NCBI GenBank assembly: GCA_030834835.1
Contig: JAUQXD010000363.1
Span: 1-5,031, forward strand
DNA: 5,031 nucleotides
Source: Thermoflexales bacterium
Lineage (GTDB): Bacteria; Chloroflexota; Anaerolineae; Fen-1058
Direction: 5' to 3'
The position numbers and the translations under genes are program-made. Shown piece after piece: positions 1 through 4,870 of this stretch (positions are counted from its first letter, which is position 1; each line of letters starts with the position of its first letter). The notes beneath the pieces were generated by a model. The model did not search any database. It was not told where the DNA came from and saw nothing but the letters and a program-made list of their open reading frames with translations.

Positions 1-444
1 AACATTGGTGCCTTTGCGGTGTTGACGGCAATGGCGAAACAATCGGGTGAGGATCAGACCTTCCCGGCGTATCGCGGGCTGTACAAGCGCAGCCCCGGCC
101 TGGCCCTGATGATGATGATCTTCATGCTCAGTCTGACGGGCATTCCGCTAACGGGCGGCTTCATCGGCAAGTACTATCTGTTCCTCAGCGCGGTTGAAGC
201 CCAGTTGTACTGGCTGGCCATTATCGGCGTGTTGACCAGCGTCGTGTCGGCTTACTTCTACCTGCGCGTGATCGTCGATATGTTTATGCGCGAGGGTGAG
301 CCGGAGCGCGAAGTGTCGCCCGTCACCTATCGGCCGCTGAACTTTGCCGTCAACGCCTCGGCCCTGATCGTGATCGTGCTGGGCGTCATTCCGATGGCCT
401 TATTACCCGTGGTGCAGATGGCGGCGAAGTTGCTGGTGGGGTAA
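1..444 (+). CDS. nuoN: NADH-quinone oxidoreductase subunit N, C-terminal part (5' end outside window)
   Basis: The last 147 residues of a polytopic membrane protein enter the window already open in frame 1 and stop at a TAA. NuoN is one of the three antiporter-like, proton-translocating subunits in the membrane arm of respiratory complex I (quinone reduction coupled to proton export). The diagnostic stretch is SLTGIPLTGGFIGKYYLF (residues 44-60 of the fragment), with the conserved Pro, the Gly-rich turn and the buried Lys57. It is followed by a helix ending SVVSAYFYLRV, typical of NuoN rather than NuoM or NuoL. A further hydrophobic helix lies near the C-terminus (about residues 113-133). The complete protein is usually near 480-500 residues, so roughly two thirds is upstream. 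nuoN is normally the last nuo gene, which fits the terminator about 110 nt downstream. Confidence 0.93.
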   Translation, partial: NIGAFAVLTAMAKQSGEDQTFPAYRGLYKRSPGLALMMMIFMLSLTGIPLTGGFIGKYYLFLSAVEAQLYWLAIIGVLTSVVSAYFYLRVIVDMFMREGEPEREVSPVTYRPLNFAVNASALIVIVLGVIPMALLPVVQMAAKLLVG

Positions 445-551
445 GTCATTCCATGTTGAATCGCATTTCGAGCCACTGGGCCGACAACGAATTGAGTAAT
501 GCCGTGCGACGAGCAGGGCGTTAGTTGTTGGCGGGAGTGTGTTGAGTTAGC

Positions 552-591
552 CCCTTGCTCGCGTTGCCATGTGAGCAAGGGATTTTTGTTT
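552..591 (+). terminator. Intrinsic terminator after nuoN
   Basis: A perfect 9-bp stem, CCCTTGCTC (552-560) pairing with GAGCAAGGG (573-581), can be extended inward by a G-U and a C-G pair. It is followed at once by a T-rich run (583-591, TTTTTGTTT). This is a textbook rho-independent terminator in the + direction and probably marks the end of the nuo operon. The 107 nt between the nuoN stop and the stem contain nothing else I can support. Confidence 0.85.
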
Positions 592-598
592 CTGATAC

Positions 599-604
599 AA
601 GGAG
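599..604 (+). promoter_or_regulatory. Ribosome binding site of the cation exchanger gene
   Basis: AAGGAG lies 6 nt upstream of the ATG at 611. It fixes the start of the exchanger gene. It begins only about 8 nt after the T-run of the preceding terminator. Confidence 0.75.
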
Positions 605-610
605 TGTCTG

Positions 611-1615
611 ATGGTCTGGCTTGAATTTTTCATCTGTGTGATCATGGTCATTGCCGCATCGAATGTGCTGTCAAAGTATGCCGACGTCATCGCGGAAAAG
701 ACCGGCCTGGGCCGTGCTTGGGTGGGCGCGATTCTGTTGGCCGGTGTGACTTCGCTGCCCGAGATGGTCTCCGGCATTACGGCGGTCACGGTGTTGAATG
801 CGCCCAACCTGGCTTTCGGCGGCATCATCGGCAGCAACATGTTCAACCTGACGCTGATCGCAGTCATGGATGTTGCCTATCAGCCCGGCTCGATTCTGTC
901 GAAAGCGCAGGAAGGCCATATCCTGGCGGGCGGGTTGGGTATTCTGCTGATGGGCCTGATCGCCGGTAGCCAGCTGATCGGCAGTGTGTCTAACGGCGCC
1001 GGAGTCGCCGGGGTCAGTTTCGTCAGCCTGGGCGTCGTGGGTATTTATCTGTTTGGCGCGCGCTTGCTGGCCCGCTTCCAACGCCGACGCCTGCAGGAAG
1101 TCCTGGAACAGGAAGCAGAGGTGCTGCAATACGACAAGATCAGCCCGCGCCGCACGTACCTGACCTTTATCGGCGCAGCCTTGATCGTAGTGGTCGCGGG
1201 GGTCTGGCTGGGTTCGATCGTCGATCGGATTGCGGACGAAACGGGGCTGGGGCGCAGCTTCGTCGGGGCGGTGTTTTTGGGTGTCAGCACGTCGCTGCCT
1301 GAAATCACGGCCAGCCTGGCCGCAGTGCGCCTGGGCGCGATCGATCTGGCCATTGGCAATGTGCTGGGCAGCAATCTCTTCAACGTTACACTGTTGGCGT
1401 TGTACGATGTCTTTGACGGCGGCCGGAATTTCTGGGCGGCCATGAGCCCGGCCAACGCACTTGGCACCATCGTCTCGATCATGATGACCGCGGTGATCAT
1501 TATCAGCCTGATTTATCGGGCATCGCCCCGGACGCCGTTTCGCGTGCAGTGGGATGCGCTGGCGCTGCTGGGCATGTATCTGGGCGGGCTGAGTTTATTG
1601 TATCTGATGGGTTAG
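611..1615 (+). CDS. CaCA-family sodium (or proton)/calcium exchanger
   Basis: A 334-residue integral membrane antiporter, of usual length for prokaryotic members of the cation/Ca2+ exchanger superfamily; these export Ca2+ in exchange for Na+ or H+. The two alpha-repeats are clear. Repeat 1 has GVTSLPEM (45-52) and GGIIGSNMFNL (70-80). Repeat 2 has GVSTSLPEI (224-232) and GNVLGSNLFNV (249-259). Glu51 and Glu231 are the expected ion-coordinating acidic residues by analogy with characterised archaeal NCX. The halves (about 26-88 and 206-267) align almost without gaps, reflecting the family's internal duplication with inverted topology. A charged segment (about 151-181, RRRLQEVLEQEAE and following) separates the hydrophobic halves and is probably the cytosolic loop. 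The ATG has an AAGGAG site 6 nt upstream. The gene lies between two terminators, so it is probably monocistronic. The coupling ion cannot be told from sequence. Confidence 0.92.
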   Translation: MVWLEFFICVIMVIAASNVLSKYADVIAEKTGLGRAWVGAILLAGVTSLPEMVSGITAVTVLNAPNLAFGGIIGSNMFNLTLIAVMDVAYQPGSILSKAQEGHILAGGLGILLMGLIAGSQLIGSVSNGAGVAGVSFVSLGVVGIYLFGARLLARFQRRRLQEVLEQEAEVLQYDKISPRRTYLTFIGAALIVVVAGVWLGSIVDRIADETGLGRSFVGAVFLGVSTSLPEITASLAAVRLGAIDLAIGNVLGSNLFNVTLLALYDVFDGGRNFWAAMSPANALGTIVSIMMTAVIIISLIYRASPRTPFRVQWDALALLGMYLGGLSLLYLMG

Positions 1616-1634
1616 ACGAGACCGATCGAATGAG

Positions 1635-1666
1635 CAGCCTCGCGCCGAGCGGGGCTGTTTTATTTT
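1635..1666 (+). terminator. Intrinsic terminator after the cation exchanger
   Basis: Positions 1635-1643 (CAGCCTCGC) pair with 1649-1657 (GCGGGGCTG) to give a 9-bp stem with one T-G wobble and a 5-nt loop. AG just outside can also pair with the first Ts. The stem runs into TTTTATTTT (1658-1666). It starts 19 nt after the exchanger stop codon and insulates the downstream lipoprotein operon from it. Confidence 0.88.
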
Positions 1667-1680
1667 CCGATCGAACGGCG

Positions 1681-1708
1681 GGAACCGATCGAGCGCGGGT
1701 GCGGTATA
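1681..1708 (+). promoter_or_regulatory. Putative ECF-sigma promoter of the lipoprotein/sigma/anti-sigma operon
   Basis: GGAACC (1681-1686) is followed after 16 nt by GGTATA (1703-1708), preceded by GC. GGAAC is the common -35 core of ECF promoters. The same arrangement, with the same 16-nt gap, recurs before msrQ at 4540-4567. The -10 element starts 34 nt before the GTG start codon, leaving about 20 nt of leader with a good ribosome site. Downstream of both -10 elements a GCAA falls at the same offset. An ECF factor is encoded 1.4 kb downstream in the same operon, so autoregulation is the natural reading. No site has been mapped experimentally. Confidence 0.68.
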
Positions 1709-1724
1709 TACTGCAAGTCCATAT

Positions 1725-1730
1725 GGAGGA
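1725..1730 (+). promoter_or_regulatory. Ribosome binding site that fixes a GTG start
   Basis: GGAGGA sits 6 nt upstream of GTG at 1737. It decides this non-ATG start. There is no in-frame ATG nearby, and translation from the GTG begins directly with a lipoprotein signal peptide. Confidence 0.75.
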
Positions 1731-1736
1731 GAAGCC

Positions 1737-3104
1737 GTGCTTGCCCGTACCAGTCATTGGATCATCGTGCTCGTACTCTCGATCGGCTGCGCCGCGCCGC
1801 CAACGCCGACTTCGGCCCCTGTGCCGAGTCCAACACCGGCGGCCACAGTCAGACCGATCGCGTCACCTACTCCCGCGGTTACTATGCAGCCCACGCCCGC
1901 TGTTGAAGAACACCCGGACAGCTATCGCATCGCGTTCGCGTCAGAGCGCGACAATCTGCCTGGCATCTATCTGACCGATCTGCGCGGTCGCTCGGTTTAC
2001 CTGTTGACGCGCCAATCCATGTCGGCCGATCATCCGGCGTGGTCGCCCGACGGCTCGCGGCTTGCGTTTACGGCACAGATCGGCGCACGACACGAACTCT
2101 TCGTGGTCGATATGGATGGCCTGAATTTGGTGCAGCTGACGCACGAGGCGGGCGACAATTTTTATCCCACCTGGTCGCCCGATAGTTTGCATATCGCCTT
2201 CGCCTCTAATCGCGATGGCCCATACCAAATCTACGTCGTGCAGGCCGACGGCTCGCAGGTGCGGCGTTTGACCGATACTGCTGTGCGCGAGGAGAAACCC
2301 GCCTGGTCGCCGGATGGATCACACATCGCCTTCATGTCCACGCGCGATGGACAGGCCGATGTGTACGTCATGCAGGCCGACGGGTCCAACCCCACCCGAT
2401 TGACCGATCATCCCGCCAGCGATCTGAATCCTGCGTGGTCGCCCGATGGCAAATTGATCGCGTTCAATTCCACGCGGAACGGCAACGACTTCGGCATCTA
2501 TCTCATGAAGGCGGATGGCACGAACGTGCGCTCGCTGCTCTTTGGCGGGGGTTGGTACGAGAAACCGGCCTGGTCGCCAGACGGCAAACACATCGCGTTT
2601 TACTCCAATCGGGACGGCAACGCCGATGTTTATTTCATGCAGGCCGATGGCACGGACATTCAGCGCGTCACCGTTCAAGCCGGCTGGGACGGGCAGCCCG
2701 CGTGGTCGCCGGGGCCGATCGGGTTGATTGCGGCCGCCGATTGCCCCGTCACCACACCCAACGGTCGCCAGCCGCCCGATGAGCAAACTCAATCGACTGC
2801 GTATCACGGCAACGGATCGGTGTGGACGGCCTTGCCGGAAGCTGGCCCGCTTCACGTCAGGCGCGAGGGCAGCGGGCTGCTGAGCACCAAGCTGCCGTGG
2901 TGGCGCGGTATCACGGGCACGCTCACCATCGAAGGCCGCCGGCTCGACGGGGCTGGCAACTTTTCGGCAGACATCCCCGCAGGCTATGGCGACCGCGGCT
3001 TTCAGGCCACCGGCGTATACTTCTCTGAAGAAGGCTGTTGGGAAGTCGTCGGGCGGGTGGACGGCGCAGCCTTGAGGTATGTGGTGCAGGTCAAACTCGA
3101 CTAA
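1737..3104 (+). CDS. Lipoprotein with six-bladed TolB/PD40-like beta-propeller and C-terminal GCWEV-type domain
   Basis: A 455-residue predicted lipoprotein. A short signal peptide (1-17) ends in a lipobox-like LSIGC with the lipidation cysteine at Cys18, so the protein should sit on the outer face of the cytoplasmic membrane. Residues 19-58 are a Pro/Thr/Ser-rich linker. Residues 62-326 form a propeller: the PD40 motif A/T-W-S-P-D-G recurs at 101, 145, 189, 233 and 278, with a degenerate AWSPG at 322. The period is 44-45 residues, each blade having an IAF-x-S-x-R-D-G strand and a Q-A-D-G turn, giving six blades. This resembles the TolB propeller, but the TolB N-terminal domain is absent. Residues 336-455 are a separate small domain with WTALPEAG, GRRLDG and GCWEV motifs and two cysteines (336, 434). 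I recall similar modules in secreted bacterial proteins of unknown function. It is the first gene of the operon with the ECF sigma and anti-sigma genes. A sensory or scaffold role is inference; propellers of this type usually bind proteins or peptides. Confidence 0.85.
   Translation: MLARTSHWIIVLVLSIGCAAPPTPTSAPVPSPTPAATVRPIASPTPAVTMQPTPAVEEHPDSYRIAFASERDNLPGIYLTDLRGRSVYLLTRQSMSADHPAWSPDGSRLAFTAQIGARHELFVVDMDGLNLVQLTHEAGDNFYPTWSPDSLHIAFASNRDGPYQIYVVQADGSQVRRLTDTAVREEKPAWSPDGSHIAFMSTRDGQADVYVMQADGSNPTRLTDHPASDLNPAWSPDGKLIAFNSTRNGNDFGIYLMKADGTNVRSLLFGGGWYEKPAWSPDGKHIAFYSNRDGNADVYFMQADGTDIQRVTVQAGWDGQPAWSPGPIGLIAAADCPVTTPNGRQPPDEQTQSTAYHGNGSVWTALPEAGPLHVRREGSGLLSTKLPWWRGITGTLTIEGRRLDGAGNFSADIPAGYGDRGFQATGVYFSEEGCWEVVGRVDGAALRYVVQVKLD
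2037..2711 (+). repeat. Tandem 132-bp coding repeats encoding the propeller blades
   Basis: Within the lipoprotein gene the WSP-motif codons start at 2037, 2169, 2301, 2433, 2568 and 2700. The spacing is therefore 132, 132, 132, 135 and 132 bp. Copies share words such as TGGTCGCCCGA and ATGCAGGCCGA but diverge at many third positions. They are old protein-level repeats rather than a recent DNA amplification. Confidence 0.8.
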
Positions 3105-3114
3105 TCGACCCGGA

Positions 3115-3121
3115 CGGGGGA
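3115..3121 (+). promoter_or_regulatory. Ribosome binding site that fixes a TTG start for the sigma factor
   Basis: The purine run GGGGGGA-like segment around 3115-3121 (ACGGGGGACT context) ends 5 nt before TTG at 3127. It favours that codon over the in-frame ATG at 3079, which lies inside the lipoprotein gene and has only a poorly spaced AGG. The match is fair rather than strong. Confidence 0.5.
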
Positions 3122-3126
3122 CTCGT

Positions 3127-3702
3127 TTGAATGACGAGCAGCAGTTGATCGAGCGCGCCCGGCGCGGCGACATGGCCGCTTACGAAGCGCTAGTGCAGCA
3201 GTATGAGACGCTGGCCTTTCGCGCCGCGTATCTCATCACGCGTGATGATGGCGAGGCCGCCGACGCCGCACAGGAGGCTTTTCTCCGCGCCTATCGCGCG
3301 CTCGGCTCGTTTCGCCCCGGCGCGCCGTTCAGGCCGTGGCTGCTGCGCATCGTGACCAACCTCGCCCTCAACCGGCTGCAAGCGAATCGACGGCGGCTGA
3401 ATATGACGGAACGGTACACGCGACAGGTGCTGGTGGAGACTGGCCACGTCTCAATCGACGGTCTGGTGCTGCAGCGCGATCAGCGCCAGCGGCTGTTGCA
3501 AGCCGTGGGCCGGCTCAACCCGGATCAGCAGGCGCTGATTTCACTGCGCTACTTTCTGGAATTGCCCGAAGCCGAAGTGGCCGCGACGCTGAAGATTCCG
3601 ATCGGCACGGTGAAGTCGCGGTTGCACCGCACACTGGCCAAACTGCGCGAGATCATTCAAACCGATTACGCCGATCTGATCGAACTGGTGACGCATGACT
3701 GA
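3127..3702 (+). CDS. RNA polymerase sigma factor, ECF (RpoE-like) subfamily
   Basis: A 191-residue two-domain alternative sigma factor that directs RNA polymerase to a small regulon, normally in response to envelope or environmental stress. Region 2 spans about residues 3-90. It starts DEQQLIERARRGDMAAYEALV, includes the core-binding signature DAAQEAFLRAY (46-56) and ends FRPWLLRIVTNLALNRLQANRRR. A linker of about 30 residues follows. Region 4 (about 122-177) contains the -35-recognising helix-turn-helix LPEAEVAATLKIPIGTVKSRLHRTLAKLRE. The TTG start gives the usual ECF N-terminus; the in-frame ATG at 3079 would add 16 atypical residues and overlap the upstream gene by 26 nt. The gene begins 22 nt after the lipoprotein stop and overlaps the anti-sigma gene by 8 nt, implying one transcript and translational coupling. 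The GGAACC-N16-GGTAT sites at 1681 and 4540 are its likely targets. I cannot assign its ECF group by eye. Confidence 0.92.
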   Translation: MNDEQQLIERARRGDMAAYEALVQQYETLAFRAAYLITRDDGEAADAAQEAFLRAYRALGSFRPGAPFRPWLLRIVTNLALNRLQANRRRLNMTERYTRQVLVETGHVSIDGLVLQRDQRQRLLQAVGRLNPDQQALISLRYFLELPEAEVAATLKIPIGTVKSRLHRTLAKLREIIQTDYADLIELVTHD

Positions 3703-4531
3703 ACGGCTCGATTTTGCGAAACTTGAAAACGCCTTGATCGAAACCGGCCGCTCGATCGAGTACCCGCCGACGCCGAAGATGGCGGCCAATGTGCGGCGGC
3801 TGCTTCAAGCCGATCGAGCCACGCGGCCCGCTCGTTCGATCTTTCGATCGCGCGCGATCTTCCAATCGCGCGGCTTCGCAATCGGGTTGGCCGTGATCGC
3901 CGTTGTGATCGCGCTGCTGCTCATCCCGCAGACACGCGAAGTGATCGCGCAAATCTTAGGCTTGCGCACGATCCGCGTGATCGAAGTCGCACCTACGCCG
4001 ACCGTGATCAGCGTCACGCCGCAGCCCTCGCCGACGCCCGGCGTCGTGCCGTTCAAACAGTGTTGCCCGTCGACATTGGACGCGGCGCGGCAACAGGCCG
4101 ATTTCAAAGTGCTGCTGCCGCCGGACGAAGCGCCCTCGCAGGTCTTCTTTCAGGATGAGATTTTTGGCCGGGGCAGTCCGGCGCAACAGTTGGTGCTGAT
4201 GTTTGGCGATCCGCAGCAGCCTGATTTTGTGTTATATCAGGCACACAGCTGGTTATATCAAAAAGCCGGCGTCTTTGGCAAAGGCGTGGGCAGTGGCACA
4301 GTGCTGACTGAAACCCAGGTGAACAGCCAGCGGGCGTTGTGGTTCACGGGCGCGCCGCATATGTTGGTGACGCTCGATAAGCAGGGCGAACCCATTTTCG
4401 GCACCGAACGCACGGTGAATGCCAACACGCTGGTATGGGAAGTGGGCGACTCGGACACTGCCACGACGTATCGTCTGGAGACGACGCGCAGTCTTGAAGA
4501 AGCGATCCAGTTTGCGGAGTCATTGCGCTAA
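3695..4531 (+). CDS. Single-pass membrane anti-sigma-like protein with DUF4367-like outer domain
   Basis: A 278-residue protein. The cytosolic N-terminus (1-60) has a short helical segment, LDFAKLENALIETGRSIEYPPTPKMAANVRRLL in two parts (5-24, 25-37), then an Arg-rich stretch. One membrane helix follows (about 61-77, FAIGLAVIAVVIALLLI). A Pro/Thr-rich linker (about 98-118) leads to an extracytoplasmic domain (about 125-278). That domain opens TLDAARQQADFKVLLPP and closes YRLETTRSLEEAIQFAESLR, as in DUF4367 proteins. The topology (positively charged inside, one helix, outer domain) and the 8-nt overlap with the ECF gene make it the likely anti-sigma factor. The zinc-binding HxxxCxxC motif of classical ZAS anti-sigmas is absent. 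Adjacent cysteines (Cys123-Cys124) sit at the start of the outer domain. The assignment rests on context and topology; sigma binding by the N-terminal segment is inferred. ATG 3695 is the only sensible start, as it yields the complete N-terminal segment. Confidence 0.82.
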   Translation: MTERLDFAKLENALIETGRSIEYPPTPKMAANVRRLLQADRATRPARSIFRSRAIFQSRGFAIGLAVIAVVIALLLIPQTREVIAQILGLRTIRVIEVAPTPTVISVTPQPSPTPGVVPFKQCCPSTLDAARQQADFKVLLPPDEAPSQVFFQDEIFGRGSPAQQLVLMFGDPQQPDFVLYQAHSWLYQKAGVFGKGVGSGTVLTETQVNSQRALWFTGAPHMLVTLDKQGEPIFGTERTVNANTLVWEVGDSDTATTYRLETTRSLEEAIQFAESLR

Positions 4532-4539
4532 AGGTGAAT

Positions 4540-4567
4540 GGAACCCAATCACGCGCGGCGCGGTATT
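4540..4567 (+). promoter_or_regulatory. Putative ECF-sigma promoter of msrQ
   Basis: GGAACC (4540-4545), 16 nt, then GGTATT (4562-4567) preceded by GC. It matches the site at 1681-1708 in the whole -35 element, in gap length and in GCGGTAT at the -10 element. It starts 8 nt after the anti-sigma stop codon. Its -10 element begins 33 nt before the msrQ ATG (34 nt in the other case). This suggests that msrQ has its own sigma-dependent promoter in addition to possible read-through from the sigma operon, since I see no terminator between 4532 and 4594. Confidence 0.68.
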
Positions 4568-4581
4568 GATAGCAAACATTC

Positions 4582-4587
4582 AGGGAG
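4582..4587 (+). promoter_or_regulatory. Ribosome binding site of msrQ
   Basis: AGGGAG lies 7 nt before ATG 4595. It favours this start over the in-frame ATG at 4538, which has only AAGGTG one base upstream of it and lies upstream of the putative promoter's -35 element. Confidence 0.7.
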
Positions 4588-4594
4588 AAGCGCG

Positions 4595-4870
4595 ATGACG
4601 TGGGTTAGGGGCAACTGGCGATGGCTGGCGCTGAACGGGTTGGCGCTCGTTGTGATGGCGGACTTGCTGTGGCAGACCATCACGGTCGATCAATTCAACC
4701 CCAATTATGACCTGATGCTGATCAGCAGCGGCAAGTGGGCAATTCGCTGTCTGCTGCTGTGTTTGTCGATGACGCCGCTTAACACGCTGCTGGGCTGGCG
4801 CTGGGCAGTGAAGCTGCGCAAGCCCGCCGGGTTGTGGGCGTTCGGCTTTGCTATGGCCACTTCGTATTGA
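4595..4870 (+). CDS. msrQ: MsrQ/YedZ heme-binding membrane subunit, N-terminal 91-codon fragment ending at a frameshift
   Basis: MsrQ is a multi-helix, heme b-containing membrane protein that feeds electrons to MsrP, the molybdenum-cofactor enzyme that reduces methionine sulfoxide in proteins outside the cytoplasm. Seen here: a first membrane helix (about 9-27), then SGKWAIRCLLLCLSMTPLNTL (45-65), matching the family's TGxWAL..L..TPLR segment. Next comes the RKPAGLWAFGFA stretch (75-86), matching RRxLGLxAFxYA just before the first heme histidine. The frame then stops at TGA 4868 after five unrelated residues (MATSY), while the family sequence resumes in another frame from 4852. True homologues are near 200 residues, so this ORF is only the beginning of the gene. 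The partner msrP is not in the window and may lie elsewhere or downstream. Confidence 0.8.
   Translation: MTWVRGNWRWLALNGLALVVMADLLWQTITVDQFNPNYDLMLISSGKWAIRCLLLCLSMTPLNTLLGWRWAVKLRKPAGLWAFGFAMATSY

Noticed and set aside
453..524. 23-codon ORF starting ATG between nuoN and the terminator
   Set aside because: There is no good ribosome site, no recognisable feature, and chance open frames of this size are common.
671..1129. 152-codon minus-strand frame rich in Gln, His and Asp
   Set aside because: It is a shadow opposite the exchanger gene, with the biased composition expected of antisense reading and no ribosome site.
1707..1712. TATACT as a housekeeping sigma -10 box
   Set aside because: It matches 5 of 6 consensus bases, but there is no TTGACA-like element 16-18 nt upstream. 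The GGAACC-N16-GGTATA reading is repeated before msrQ; dual use cannot be excluded.
1549..1974. 141-codon + strand frame spanning the end of the exchanger, the terminator and the start of the lipoprotein
   Set aside because: It crosses an intrinsic terminator and a promoter, has no family features and overlaps two well-supported genes in another frame.
2037..2711. Regular repeats considered as a CRISPR-like array
   Set aside because: The 132-bp period is in frame and encodes PD40 propeller blades; the sequences diverge at third codon positions and there are no identical repeats with unique spacers.
3079..3126. Longer sigma factor starting at ATG 3079
   Set aside because: The added residues (MWCRSNSTNRPGRGTR) are atypical for ECF factors and overlap the lipoprotein gene. 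The TTG at 3127 has better spacing from a G-rich site and gives the usual N-terminus.
2319..3173. 284-codon open frame on the minus strand
   Set aside because: It lies opposite the lipoprotein gene and the start of the sigma gene, both of which have clear family motifs. Its translation is Arg/Gly/Pro-rich low-complexity sequence with no recognisable domain; it is a GC-driven shadow.
4538..4594. Longer msrQ starting at ATG 4538
   Set aside because: The ribosome-like AAGGTG is only one base from that ATG, the extra residues have no family match, and the putative promoter at 4540-4567 would not transcribe it. ATG 4595 has a proper AGGGAG.
4847..4856. Programmed ribosomal frameshifting in msrQ
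   Set aside because: There is no slippery heptamer at TTTGCTATGG and no obvious stimulatory hairpin or internal ribosome site. A simple one-base loss explains the data better.
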